From: Roseateles sp.
GTDB taxonomy: Bacteria; Pseudomonadota; Gammaproteobacteria; Burkholderiales; Burkholderiaceae
DNA length: 64,000 nucleotides
Direction: 5' to 3'
Assembly: GCA_019232985.1 (NCBI GenBank)
Contig: JAFAMW010000058.1
Location: 62,001-126,000, forward strand
Shown: positions 48,404 to 58,516 of the stretch, in pieces
How the letters are laid out: each line of letters starts with the position of its first letter
Position numbering within the stretch: the stretch's first letter is position 1
Notes under the pieces: generated by a model
Seen by the model: the letters and a program-made list of their open reading frames with translations, nothing else
Databases searched by the model: none
Told to the model about the DNA's origin: nothing
Program-made: the position numbers and the translations under genes

Positions 48404-48417
48404 GGTTTGACGGCGCG

Positions 48418-49158
48418 ATGCGCTTCGACCTGATCACGCTTTTCCCCGAATTGTTCGTGCCGTTCGCGACGAGCGGCGTCACGCGCCGCGCGTTCGACAG
48501 CGGCCAGGTCGAGCTGCGTTTCTGGAACCCGCGCGAGCACGCCGAGGGCAATTACCGCCGTGTCGACGACCGTCCGTTCGGCGGCGGCCCCGGCATGGTC
48601 ATGCTCGCCGAGCCGCTCACGCGCGCGCTCGAAGCGGCCAAGGTCGACCGCGGCGAGGCGAGCCCGGCCGTGATCCATTTCAGCCCGACCGGCCGGCGCA
48701 TCGACCAGGCGCTGGTCCAGGAGCTCGCGCAAGGGCCCGGCGGCTTGCTGCTGTGCGGCCGCTACGAGGGCATCGACCAGCGCTTTCTCGACCGCCACGT
48801 GACGCTCGAGCTGAGCCTCGGCGATTTCGTGCTCTCGGGCGGCGAGCTGCCGGCGCTCGCGCTGCTCGACGCGATCGCGCGGCTGCAGCCGGGCGTGCTC
48901 GGCGACGCCGCCTCGCACGAGCAGGACAGCTTCTCGGACGGCCTGCTCGACTGCCCGCATTACAGCCGCCCCGAGGTCTTCGACGGCGAGTCCGTGCCCG
49001 CGCCGCTGCTCAGCGGCCACCACGCGCAGATCGCGCGCTGGCGCCGCGAGCGCTCGCTCGAGCTGACCGCGCGGCGCCGCCCCGACCTGATCGCCGCGGC
49101 CCGGGCCGCCGGGCGGCTGACCCCCGCGGACGAGCGTTTCTTGCGAAATCTGGGCTGA
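48418..49158 (+). CDS. trmD: tRNA (guanine-N1)-methyltransferase TrmD
   Basis: A 246-residue SPOUT methyltransferase for m1G37 of t[16 protein letters not shown] at the start, [22 protein letters not shown] and [14 protein letters not shown] form the trefoil-knot SAM site. It lies 14 bp after rimM. A promoter for rplS is embedded in its last codons. Confidence 0.96.
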   Translation: MRFDLITLFPELFVPFATSGVTRRAFDSGQVELRFWNPREHAEGNYRRVDDRPFGGGPGMVMLAEPLTRALEAAKVDRGEASPAVIHFSPTGRRIDQALVQELAQGPGGLLLCGRYEGIDQRFLDRHVTLELSLGDFVLSGGELPALALLDAIARLQPGVLGDAASHEQDSFSDGLLDCPHYSRPEVFDGESVPAPLLSGHHAQIARWRRERSLELTARRRPDLIAAARAAGRLTPADERFLRNLG

Positions 49159-49170
49159 TCGCGCTATACT
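49141..49170 (+). promoter_or_regulatory. Internal promoter for rplS
   Basis: TTGCGA (49141-49146), an 18-bp spacer, then TATACT (49165-49170), at the end of trmD. It would allow extra transcription of rplS with a leader of about 130 nt. Confidence 0.5.
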
Positions 49171-49206
49171 CACGGGCTTACCGATCCTCTGGCGGGGAGC
49201 GTGTCC

Positions 49207-49317
49207 ATGGTATGCCCGGGTTTTCTTCAGAGAAAAGCCTCGGGGCATTCGAAGAACGCGCAACCCAAACTTCAACAAGCCGCCGCCACGATCGCCGGAG
49301 AAACTCCATGGATCTGA
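49207..49317 (+). promoter_or_regulatory. rplS leader: hairpin and possible 36-codon leader ORF
   Basis: The leader contains a strong imperfect hairpin (49213-49247) with an apical stem TTTTCT-TCAG-AGAAAA. It also has a small open frame, ATG 49207 to TGA 49315-49317, that overlaps the rplS start by ten bases. The frame would encode [10 protein letters not shown]..., with no known homologue. Both are the kind of element used for autoregulation or translational coupling; this is inference. Confidence 0.4.
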
Positions 49318-49661
49318 TCCAGACCCTCGAGCAGGAAGAAATTGCTCGCCTGAACAAGACCATCCCGGCCTTCGCCCCTGGCGATACCGTGATCGTCAGC
49401 GTCAACGTCGTCGAAGGCACGCGCAAGCGCGTCCAGGCTTACGAAGGCGTCGTGATTGCCAAGCGCAACCGCGGCCTGAACAGCAGCTTCATCGTCCGCA
49501 AGATCTCGAGCGGCGAAGGCGTCGAGCGCACGTTCCAGCTCTACAGCCCGCTGATCGCTTCGGTCGAAGTCAAGCGCCGCGGCGACGTCCGTCGCGCCAA
49601 GCTGTACTACCTGCGCCAGCGTTCGGGCAAGTCGGCTCGAATCAAAGAGAAGCTGGCCTAA
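49308..49661 (+). CDS. rplS: 50S ribosomal protein L19
   Basis: A 117-residue protein with the L19 pattern [35 protein letters not shown]. It sits at the 30S-50S interface. Last gene of the rpsP operon; GGAGAAACTCC supplies the ribosome site. Confidence 0.97.
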   Translation: MDLIQTLEQEEIARLNKTIPAFAPGDTVIVSVNVVEGTRKRVQAYEGVVIAKRNRGLNSSFIVRKISSGEGVERTFQLYSPLIASVEVKRRGDVRRAKLYYLRQRSGKSARIKEKLA

Positions 49662-49680
49662 ATCAGGCTGCGCCCTCAAC

Positions 49681-49705
49681 AAAAGCCGCTCATCGAGCGG
49701 CTTTT
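49681..49705 (+). terminator. Terminator of rplS operon (bidirectional)
   Basis: AAAAGCCGCTC-ATC-GAGCGGCTTTT followed by GTCTTTT. The stem is 11 bp with symmetric A and T runs, so it can work on both strands. The convergent lipoprotein gene's stop codon (49690-49692) lies inside it. Confidence 0.85.
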
Positions 49706-50097
49706 GTCTTTTCAGGCCTAGGCACCACGCAGGCGTCCGCTCGGCCCGGGATGCAGCCGTCCGTGCAGACCGGCTTGCCGTCGCGGTCCAATGAGCTCGC
49801 GCCGCGAGGCGTCGACGAGCAAAAAACCTTGCCATATTGATCCCGCACGCAGTAGCCGGGGCCGCAATGGGGGTTGCCGTAGATGTCGATCTCGATGCCG
49901 CCGTCGACAGGCGAGCACATGACTGTTCCATCGCGATCGGTCAGGCAATGCGACCCAGCGGGTGGGCAAACGATGCGGCCGTCGATGTCTGTCGAACAGC
50001 GATGGTCGGTAGCTGGCGCATTGCAAGCGAGGAGTAGTGATGCGGCGAACATCGCCGGGCGAATTCCCGCGGGCCATCGCGACAAGAGTTGGGGCAT
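49690..50097 (-). CDS. Cysteine-rich lipoprotein with repeated Cys-Asp-Gly loops
   Basis: A 135-residue protein I cannot assign to a named family. The signal peptide ends in a lipobox (SLLLAC), so it should be lipid-anchored. The mature part holds ten more cysteines and about five units of the type C-x-T-D-x-D-G-x-x-x-C, for example CSTDIDGRIVC, CLTDRDGTVMC, CVRDQYGKVFC and SLDRDGKPVC. The DxDG turns look like metal- or calcium-binding loops and the cysteines could pair as disulfides. The start is ATG at 50097 (a GTG directly before is also possible). It is 12 bp after the 52-residue-repeat gene on the same strand and ends inside the rplS terminator. Base composition is less GC-rich than its neighbours. 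Confidence 0.7.
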   Translation of the reverse strand: MPQLLSRWPAGIRPAMFAASLLLACNAPATDHRCSTDIDGRIVCPPAGSHCLTDRDGTVMCSPVDGGIEIDIYGNPHCGPGYCVRDQYGKVFCSSTPRGASSLDRDGKPVCTDGCIPGRADACVVPRPEKTKAAR

Positions 50098-50109
50098 CAC
50101 GATGACGTC

Positions 50110-50888
50110 CTACCCCGCCGCCCTGGCCAGCGCGACAAGGCTGGCGGTCGGCACGACCTGCGCCGTATTCACCCCGATCGACGTACCGGCGCCCGCGACG
50201 GACGCGACGGCTTGAATCGTGGTCGAGTCGCTTTGGGCGCCGTTGAAAGCGAGGCTGAGTGCTTTTGCCGCCGCCAATTGCATCAGAGAGACAAGGTCTG
50301 CGGACGGCATCGCTTGCGCGGTATTCACACTGATCGCTGTACTGGCGCCCGCAACCGAAATCAACTGCCGCAAGGTCGTCGCAAGGGTTTGGGCACCGTT
50401 GAAGTCGAGGGATAGGGCCTTGGATGTAGCGGCTCGAACCAACGCGAGGAGATCAGCGTCGCCCCATGTCTGAGACGTATTCATGCTCACAGAGCTGTTC
50501 CCGGTCGACGCGTTGACCACGGGTTGCAGGATGCCGAGATGGCTTTGCGCTCCGTTGAACGAGAGGCTGAGTTGTTTGCCTCCGGCCAGCTGCATCAGAC
50601 CCGCTAGTTCGCTGACTGAGAGCGATTGAGCCGTATTCACGCTGATCGCCGTATTTCCGCCGGCCGCAGAGACCGTCTGCCGCAGCGTTGCGACCAGAGA
50701 CTGAGCGCCGTTGAAGTCCATGCTCAGCTTTTTGCAGATGCTGATCGCAGCAGCGCCAGTAGTTCCGCATCGGCCCAGGACTGAGCGGTGTTCATGCCGA
50801 CGCTTGTATTGCTGCCGGCGGCGTCCAGTACCGGCTGAACCAAGGCCCTGGTGCTCTGAGCGCCGTTGAACAAGGGGGAGAGCCGCAT
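50110..50888 (-). CDS. Protein of five 52-residue repeats, frame broken at a run of five A
   Basis: No known family recognised. The start is ATG at 50888 after AAAGGG. About 54 residues are read, then the frame ends at TGA (50724-50726). The repeat pattern continues at once in another frame to TAG at 50110-50112. One extra A in the run at 50729-50733 would join them into about 258 residues. The unit is LS-x-x-FNGAQ ... AG-x-x-T-x-I-x-VNTAQ ... L-x-x-L-x-x-A-x-x-K. Each 52-mer is two 26-residue halves that both carry N-x-(A/S)-Q, ten such motifs in all. Repeats 1 and 3 resemble each other more, as do 2 and 4, so the ancestral duplication was about 104 residues. There is no signal peptide. It looks like a solenoid of strand-turn-helix units. 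Frameshift mutation, slippage or sequencing error are all possible. Confidence 0.6.
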
Positions 50889-51221
50889 GACGAGCCCTTT
50901 CGCTTTTCGGGCCTGACCGGGACCGATCCGAACCCTTGGGCCAAGGAGCCCACTCACTTCACTCCATATCGGCGCGTGCACTTTTGCGACGCATCAAGAA
51001 TCCGGGTCAATGCCGGATCTCGCCGAACAAAAATCGATGGGGCAACGCTCAGCGCAGGAGTACGGGGAGGCCGACTACGCAGGTAAAGGAGGAGCCGCGC
51101 GCAGCGCGGCGGGGGACACGGAGTAGGCGGCCTCGCCGTGCTCCTGCGCTCGTTGCAGGGCCTGGGTGGCTAAAGAACTCTTGCCTGCGGGTTGCCAGCT
51201 TTGCGCCTACGATCCGCCCTC
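50889..51221. repeat. Intergenic region with a large inverted repeat (about 115 bp)
   Basis: There is no gene here. Positions 51042-51156 form one long hairpin. Outer arms are GCAACG/CGTTGC, then 30-base arms at 51051-51080 and 51121-51150 match with three mismatches and one wobble. An apical stem GCCGCGC-GCA-GCGCGGC lies at 51094-51110. It resembles a REP/MITE-type element or a structured RNA. The first 90 bp next to the repeat-protein gene show only its ribosome site. Confidence 0.7.
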
Positions 51222-51890
51222 ATGCCGCGCCCGCCCATCCTCGATCCCCAGGCCGTCCCCGTGATCGGCACCAGCGCCGACCTGCCGGCCGTCCCGCTCG
51301 AACGCCTGACCCCCGCGGCGCTGCGCCAACGCTTCGAGACCCCGCCGCCCTGGCAGCCCGAGTTCCGCGGCGACGGCGGCCTGTTCGCCGAGCGCGAGCC
51401 GGCCCAGGCGGCCGTGCTCGTGCCGCTCGTCGAGCGGCCCGAAGGCCTGAGCCTGCTGCTCACGCGCCGCACCGCGCACCTGCGCGCGCACGCGGGCCAG
51501 ATCAGCTTTCCGGGCGGCGGCGCCGAGGCCGAGGACGATTCGCCCGAGGCGACCGCGCTGCGCGAGACGCGCGAGGAGATCGGCCTCGCCGCCGAGCATA
51601 TCGAGGTGCTCGGCCGGCTCAACGAATACGTGACGGTCACGAACTTCCACGTGACGCCCGTCGTCGCGCTCGTGCGCCCGCCGTTCGCGCTCGCGCTCGA
51701 CGCCTTCGAGGTCGCCGAGGCCTTCGAAGTGCCGCTCGCGTTCCTGATGGACCCGGCCCACCACCAGCGCCACCGCTTCGAATGGGACGGCGGCCAGCGC
51801 GAGTTCCTGTCCATGCCCTGGCGCGACTATTTCGTCTGGGGCGCCACAGCCGCGATGCTGCGCAACCTCTATCGCCTGCTGAGCGCGTGA
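51222..51890 (+). CDS. NUDIX hydrolase, CoA pyrophosphatase (NudL) type
   Basis: A 222-residue NUDIX protein. LLLTRRTAHLRAHAGQISFPGG is the CoA-pyrophosphatase signature preceding the NUDIX box, whose RETREEIGL end is intact. It likely cleaves CoA or related dinucleotides. ATG at 51222 is the start giving the usual family N-terminus. Confidence 0.88.
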   Translation: MPRPPILDPQAVPVIGTSADLPAVPLERLTPAALRQRFETPPPWQPEFRGDGGLFAEREPAQAAVLVPLVERPEGLSLLLTRRTAHLRAHAGQISFPGGGAEAEDDSPEATALRETREEIGLAAEHIEVLGRLNEYVTVTNFHVTPVVALVRPPFALALDAFEVAEAFEVPLAFLMDPAHHQRHRFEWDGGQREFLSMPWRDYFVWGATAAMLRNLYRLLSA

Positions 51891-51933
51891 ATCCGCGCTT
51901 CGCCGCTGATAGCGGCCGGTATGATTTCGCCCC

Positions 51934-52923
51934 ATGAACTTCTTCGCGGTGATGTTGGCGCTGCTGTGCGAGCAGCTCAAGCCCTTGCGCTACGGCAATC
52001 GCATTCACCAGGGCGTGATCGGCTGGGTCCGCTGGACCGGCCGCAACTTCGACGCGGGCCGCGCCCACCACGCGAGCATCGTCTGGCTCATCACGGTGGT
52101 CGGGCCCGCCGCCGTGACGGCCGGGCTCTACCTGCTCGCCCACCATTACTCGGTGCTGCTCGCGCTCTTGATGAACGTCGCCGTGCTGTACCTGACGCTG
52201 GGTTTTCGCCAGTTCAGTCACTACTACACCGACATCCGCGATGCGCTCGAGCGCGGCGACGACCTCGAGGCGCGCCGCCTGCTGTCGACCTGGCGCAACC
52301 TCGACGCGAGCGAGCTGCCGCGCACCGAGCTGCTGCGCCACGTGATCGAGCATTCGCTGCTCGCCGCGCACCGCCATGTGTTCGGCGTGTTCTTCTGGTT
52401 CGTGCTGCTGTCGACGCTGGGCCTGGGCCCGGCCGGCGCCGTGCTCTACCGGCTCGCCGAGTTCGCGAGCCGCTTCTGGGCCTTCCGCAGCCGCACGCTC
52501 GGCGCGCCGACCAACGAGCGCCTGATGGCCCTGTCGCAGCGCAACTTCCGCGTGATCGACCATGTGCCCGCGCGCCTGACAGCGGCCGGCTTCGCGATCG
52601 TCGGCAACTTCGAAGAGGCCGTGAACGGCTGGCGCCGCGACGCCGCGCTGTGGCTGCACTCGAACGAGGGCGTGATCCTCGCCGCCGCGGCCGGCGCCCT
52701 GGGCATCCAGCTCGGCGGCGCGGCCGCACCCGGCGTCACGCCCGACCGCAGCCGCACCTTCGAGACCGGCACCGACCCGGACCTCACGGGCGCCGACGGC
52801 TCGACGCCGGGCATGGCGGTGCAGATCGGCCATCTGCAAAGCCTCGTCGGCCTGGTCTGGCGTTCGGTCGGGCTGTGGATGCTGCTGCTCGCGCTGCTGA
52901 CGCTCGCGAACCTCGTCGGCTGA
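51934..52923 (+). CDS. CobD/CbiB family membrane protein
   Basis: A 329-residue protein with four or five membrane segments and the CbiB-like features EHSLLAAHRHVFGVFFWFVL and LGPAGAVLYRLAEFASRFW. CbiB/CobD attaches aminopropanol in cobalamin synthesis. Here no other cob gene is near, and this divergent betaproteobacterial form may have another role (AmpE-like). Confidence 0.8.
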   Translation: MNFFAVMLALLCEQLKPLRYGNRIHQGVIGWVRWTGRNFDAGRAHHASIVWLITVVGPAAVTAGLYLLAHHYSVLLALLMNVAVLYLTLGFRQFSHYYTDIRDALERGDDLEARRLLSTWRNLDASELPRTELLRHVIEHSLLAAHRHVFGVFFWFVLLSTLGLGPAGAVLYRLAEFASRFWAFRSRTLGAPTNERLMALSQRNFRVIDHVPARLTAAGFAIVGNFEEAVNGWRRDAALWLHSNEGVILAAAAGALGIQLGGAAAPGVTPDRSRTFETGTDPDLTGADGSTPGMAVQIGHLQSLVGLVWRSVGLWMLLLALLTLANLVG

Positions 52924-52931
52924 GAGCGGAT

Positions 52932-53672
52932 TCAGTCGCGCACGTCGGCGAGCACCTTGCTGCCGAAGTCTGCGCGGCCGAGATAGGCGATCACGCGCGC
53001 GGCGGCCTCGGCCGGGCTCGTCAGCAGGCCCTGCTCGTGGTAGGCCACGAAAACCTTGCGGTCGGGGAAGCCGGCCGCGTCGCCGCCGCTGCGCAGCTCC
53101 TGCTGCATCGCCGTGTCGATCACGCCCGGCGCGAGCGAGACGACGCGCGCGCCGTTCGGGCGCTGCGCCTCGTCGAGCGCGATCGCGCGCGACAGGTTGT
53201 CCATGCCGGCCTTGGCCGCGCAGTAGGGCGCGCTGCCGGCCATCGCGCGGCGGCCCAGGCCCGACGAGATATTGAGCACGCGCTTCGACGCCGCCCAGCC
53301 GCGCGTCGCGCGCAGGAATGCGCTCGACAGCAGCAGCGTCGCCTCGAGCCCCGCGCGCAGCGCGGCGCTGAGCACGGCCAGCTCGACGCCGTCGATCGGC
53401 CCCGGCGGCGTGATCACGCCCGCGTTGTTGATCAGCGCGACACTTGCGCAGGCGCCGGCGTCCTGGGCGGCGAGCCAGGCGCCGAGCCGCTCGGCGACGG
53501 GCAGCGGGTCCGCGAGGTCGGCCTGCCATTGTTCGACGCCGAGCGCCGCGAGCCGCTCGCTGCGGCCGCGCGAGATGCCGAGCACCTGGTGGCCGGCCGC
53601 GACGAGGCCCGCGGCGATCGCCTCGCCCATGCCGCGCGAGGCGCCCGTGATGATGGTCAGGTGGTGGTTCAT
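52932..53672 (-). CDS. Short-chain dehydrogenase/reductase
   Basis: A 246-residue Rossmann oxidoreductase. The cofactor motif is TGASRGMG at 9-16, NNAG follows at about 86-89, and the catalytic Ser-Tyr-Lys are in NISSG and PYCAAKAG. Acidic/basic preference of the cofactor loop (ISRGRSERL) suggests NADP(H), by analogy with sepiapterin-reductase-like SDRs. The substrate is unknown. Confidence 0.88.
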   Translation of the reverse strand: MNHHLTIITGASRGMGEAIAAGLVAAGHQVLGISRGRSERLAALGVEQWQADLADPLPVAERLGAWLAAQDAGACASVALINNAGVITPPGPIDGVELAVLSAALRAGLEATLLLSSAFLRATRGWAASKRVLNISSGLGRRAMAGSAPYCAAKAGMDNLSRAIALDEAQRPNGARVVSLAPGVIDTAMQQELRSGGDAAGFPDRKVFVAYHEQGLLTSPAEAAARVIAYLGRADFGSKVLADVRD

Positions 53673-53685
53673 GCAGGCTTCCTTT

Positions 53686-54270
53686 TCAGAACGGGGGCGG
53701 GCAGTGCAGCTCGAGGCCGTCGGGGAGGCGCAGCCAGCTCGCGTGCAGCATCAGCCGCGGGGCGGCGGCGCCGCCGTAAAGCGTATCGCCAAGCATCGGG
53801 CAGCCCAAGGCCTGCAGGTGCACGCGCAGCTGGTGCGAGCGGCCCGTGACGGGTTCGAGCTCGACGCGCGTGATGCCGTCGGCTCTGGCGACCACGCACC
53901 AGCGCGTCGTCGACGGCTTGCCGCGTTCGGCATCGACCTTCTGCAGCGGCCGGCGCGGCCAGTCGGCGATCAGCGGCAGCTCGCAGACGCCGCGGTCGGC
54001 GAGCTCGCCCGTGACGAGCGCGACATAGCGCTTCGCGACGCGGCGCGCGGCGAAGTCGGCGCTGAACTCGCGCTGCGCCGCCGGCGTGCGCGCGAACAGC
54101 AGCAGGCCCGAAGTGGCCTGGTCGAGCCGGTGCACGACGAGCGCCTCGGGGTGCGCCCGCTGCAGGCGCGCGAGCACGCAGTCGGGTTCGGTGCGGCCGG
54201 GCACCGCGAGCAGGCCGGCCGGCTTCGCCACGACGAGGCAGCGCGCGTCGCGGTGGACGATCGCGAGCAT
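53686..54270 (-). CDS. RluA-family pseudouridine synthase
   Basis: A 194-residue catalytic domain only, without an S4 domain. The catalytic aspartate is in VHRLDQATSGLLLFA; EPVTGRSHQLRVHLQALG and GDTLYGG are diagnostic. It modifies rRNA or tRNA uridines; RluA itself is of similar size. Its ATG at 54270 shares one base with the phosphatase stop (TGATG). Confidence 0.9.
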   Translation of the reverse strand: MLAIVHRDARCLVVAKPAGLLAVPGRTEPDCVLARLQRAHPEALVVHRLDQATSGLLLFARTPAAQREFSADFAARRVAKRYVALVTGELADRGVCELPLIADWPRRPLQKVDAERGKPSTTRWCVVARADGITRVELEPVTGRSHQLRVHLQALGCPMLGDTLYGGAAAPRLMLHASWLRLPDGLELHCPPPF

Positions 54271-54746
54271 CAGAAGCGGTCGATCCAGCCCGACTGCAGC
54301 GCCGACTGCGGGTTCGAGCCGGCCGCGCGCACCTGGGCCATCGCCGTCGCGGTGTCCTCGCCGAGCAGCTTGAGCACGCAGGCCGCGACCGTGCCGGTGC
54401 GGCCGATGCCGGCCGCGCAGTGCAGCAACATGCGGTCGCCGAGGCGCAGGCCGCGCGCGAGCTCCTCGATGCCCTCGCGGAACGCGACCGGGTCGACGCC
54501 GAGGCCGAAGTCGCTCATCGGCAGGTGGCGCCAGCGGAACGGCAGGCGGCCCGCGCCGATCGCGCGGTGGTAGTCGGGCGAGAGCTGCGCGACCTCGTCG
54601 AGCGGGTTCAGGCACCAGACCTGGCTCAGGCCGCGCAGGCGCGCCTCGTCGAGGAACGCGTTCCAGGACTCGAGGCGCCCGGGCATCGACTGCAGCCAGA
54701 GGCGGCCGGCGACGCCAGCAGGCAAGGGCAGTGGGCGGAAGGGCAT
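54270..54746 (-). CDS. Dual-specificity/tyrosine protein phosphatase
   Basis: A 158-residue DSP-type phosphatase with the P-loop HCAAGIGRTG (HCx5R) and an upstream general-acid Asp candidate in PMSDFGLG. It is coupled to the RluA-type gene. ATG at 54746 is chosen; an in-frame non-ATG start would add six residues. The target is unknown. Confidence 0.87.
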   Translation of the reverse strand: MPFRPLPLPAGVAGRLWLQSMPGRLESWNAFLDEARLRGLSQVWCLNPLDEVAQLSPDYHRAIGAGRLPFRWRHLPMSDFGLGVDPVAFREGIEELARGLRLGDRMLLHCAAGIGRTGTVAACVLKLLGEDTATAMAQVRAAGSNPQSALQSGWIDRF

Positions 54747-54815
54747 GGCGCGATTCTCGGCCAATTGCGGCAGCCCGGCGGGTTTCGCTCAGTTTCGAAG
54801 TTATCGTTACGCCCC

Positions 54816-56162
54816 ATGTCGGCCACTCGTCCCCGCCTGTTCCCGCTCGCCTGGCCGCTGTTCCTCGAGATGCTGCTCGGCATCGGCGTGGGCCTCGTCG
54901 GCACGACGCTCGCCGCGCGCCTGTCCGACGCCAACGGCGGCGCGTTCGCGATGGCCAACACCCTGGCCGGCACGCTGTTCGTGTTCGTGCGCATCATCGG
55001 CGCGGGCATCGGCGTCGTCGTCACGCAGAACCTCGGCGCGGGCCGGCGCGCCCAGGCCGACGCGGTCGCGCGCGCGGCCGTCGGCGCGAGCACCTGGATC
55101 GGCGGCACGACGGCGCTCGTCGCCGTGCTGTTCGCGCATCCGTTGCTCGCGTTGCTGAACGCGCCGCCGGCCGTGCTCGCGCTCGCCGCGCCGCTGCTGC
55201 GCGCGCTCGCGCCCGCGCTGCTGCTCGACGTCTGGAACGCGTCGATGGCGAGCGTGATGCGCTCGCACCTGCGCACGCGCGACACGCTCGCCGTGATCGT
55301 CGTGATGCAGATCTGCACGCTTTCGCTCGCGCTGCCGCTGATGCCGCGCCTGGGCCTGCCCGGCTACGCGCTCGCGCTCGCGATCTCGCGCGGCGTGGGC
55401 CTGGCGCTGCACCTGTGGCTGTGGCGCGCGCGCCTGGGCCTGCGCATGGCGCGCCACGACTGGTGGCGCCTGCCGCGCGCGACGCTCGCGCCGGTCCTGC
55501 ACATCGGCGTGCCCGGCGCGGCCGAGAACATCGCGTACCGGCTCGCGTTCATGGTCAGCGTCGCGGCCGTCGGCACGCTCGGCACGCGCGCGGTCGCGAC
55601 CCACGCTTACACCCAGCAGCTGATGTTCATCGTGCTGCTGTTCGGCCTCGCGACCGGCTTCTCGGTCGAGATCATCGTCGGCCACCTGGTCGGCGCGGGC
55701 GAGCTGCACGCCGCGCACCGGCTCGTGCGGCGCGCGCTCGGCGTCGGCCTCGTCGCGAGCGTGATCATCGCGGGCAGCTTCGCGCTCGCGTCGCCGTGGC
55801 TGCTGCGCTGCTTCAGCGACGACGCCTCGATCATCGCGATGGGCCGCACGCTGATGTGCATGACGGTGCTGCTCGAGCCCGGGCGCACCTTCAACCTCGT
55901 CGTGATCAACGCGCTGCGCGCGGCCGGCGACGCGCGCTTCCCGGTCATGGCCGGCGCCGCGTCGATGCTGATCGTGCTCGCGGGCGGCTCCTGGCTGCTC
56001 GGCGTGCACTTCGGCCTGGGTCTGCCCGGCATCTGGATCGCCTACGCGTCCGACGAGTGGATCCGCGGCCTGATCATGTGGCGGCGCTGGGCGCGCCACG
56101 GCTGGGTGCCGCACGCGCGCGCGACGCACCGGCGCGTGCGGCGCGCCGCCCAGGTCAGCTGA
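54816..56162 (+). CDS. MATE-family multidrug/Na+ exporter
   Basis: A 448-residue MatE protein with 12 membrane segments in two halves. FALAWPLFLEML-like start, VVVTQNLGAGRRAQADAVARAAV in the first half and GHLVGAGELHAAHRLVRRAL in the second are family marks. It would expel organic cations by antiport. It is convergent with feoB at 24 bp; AGCTGAAG/CTTCAGCT arms (56157-56192) span the junction. Confidence 0.9.
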   Translation: MSATRPRLFPLAWPLFLEMLLGIGVGLVGTTLAARLSDANGGAFAMANTLAGTLFVFVRIIGAGIGVVVTQNLGAGRRAQADAVARAAVGASTWIGGTTALVAVLFAHPLLALLNAPPAVLALAAPLLRALAPALLLDVWNASMASVMRSHLRTRDTLAVIVVMQICTLSLALPLMPRLGLPGYALALAISRGVGLALHLWLWRARLGLRMARHDWWRLPRATLAPVLHIGVPGAAENIAYRLAFMVSVAAVGTLGTRAVATHAYTQQLMFIVLLFGLATGFSVEIIVGHLVGAGELHAAHRLVRRALGVGLVASVIIAGSFALASPWLLRCFSDDASIIAMGRTLMCMTVLLEPGRTFNLVVINALRAAGDARFPVMAGAASMLIVLAGGSWLLGVHFGLGLPGIWIAYASDEWIRGLIMWRRWARHGWVPHARATHRRVRRAAQVS

Positions 56163-56186
56163 AGTAACTGACTACCTGAAAGCTCT

Positions 56187-58067
<1,881 letters not shown>

Positions 58068-58140
58068 TGCTGCACCCTTCGCGCTTCGCGCTGTCCCGCC
58101 GAGCGGGAATGAGCGCCCTTCGGAGCGGCCGTGCGGACGC

Positions 58141-58413
58141 TCATGCTGCCAAGGCTTCGCTACGGGTCTCGACGCGCACGCATTCGGCCTCGGCGCGGCG
58201 CAGCGCGAAGGTCGAGGTGCCGATGCGCACGACGAGCGGGTCGCCGCCGGGCAGGCCGCGCGTCATCACGCTGACCGGCTCGCCCGGATAAAAGCCGATC
58301 TCCTCGAGCCAGCGCGCCCATTCGGGGGCGTGGCCGGGCGCGTCGACGCTCTGGACATAGAGCGTTTCGCCGATCTCGGCCTGGGCAAGGCTGGCGGGGG
58401 CGGGGCGGGGCAT
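58141..58413 (-). CDS. feoA: Ferrous iron transport protein FeoA
   Basis: A 90-residue SH3-like protein with the family pattern WLEEIGFYPGEPVSVMTRG and FALRRAEAECVRV. It modulates FeoB. There is no feoC. A Fur-like site lies just upstream of the ATG at 58413. Confidence 0.92.
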   Translation of the reverse strand: MPRPAPASLAQAEIGETLYVQSVDAPGHAPEWARWLEEIGFYPGEPVSVMTRGLPGGDPLVVRIGTSTFALRRAEAECVRVETRSEALAA

Positions 58414-58430
58414 GGTGTATTCGCGTTATC

Positions 58431-58449
58431 GAGAATGATTCGCATTGTA
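58431..58449 (-). promoter_or_regulatory. Putative Fur box of feoAB
   Basis: On the minus strand, TACAATGCGAATCATTCTC agrees with the 19-bp Fur consensus at 14 positions by my count. It lies 18-36 bp before the feoA ATG, the expected place for iron repression. Confidence 0.6.
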
Positions 58450-58516
58450 CGCCTGCGCCGCGGCAGCGGTGCAGGGGTCGCGCGGGGCGGCCCTTCCGGG
58501 GCGCGGTCTTTCGCAC

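Noticed and set aside
50110..50981. Reading the repeat region as two independent genes
   Set aside because: The 52-residue repeat register continues exactly across the frame change, so one ancestral gene is the better explanation; the second part lacks a ribosome site at its ATG.
51042..51156. tRNA or known riboswitch
   Set aside because: The element is a single long rod with no cloverleaf or multi-branch core, and no CCA end or tRNA-like arms were found.
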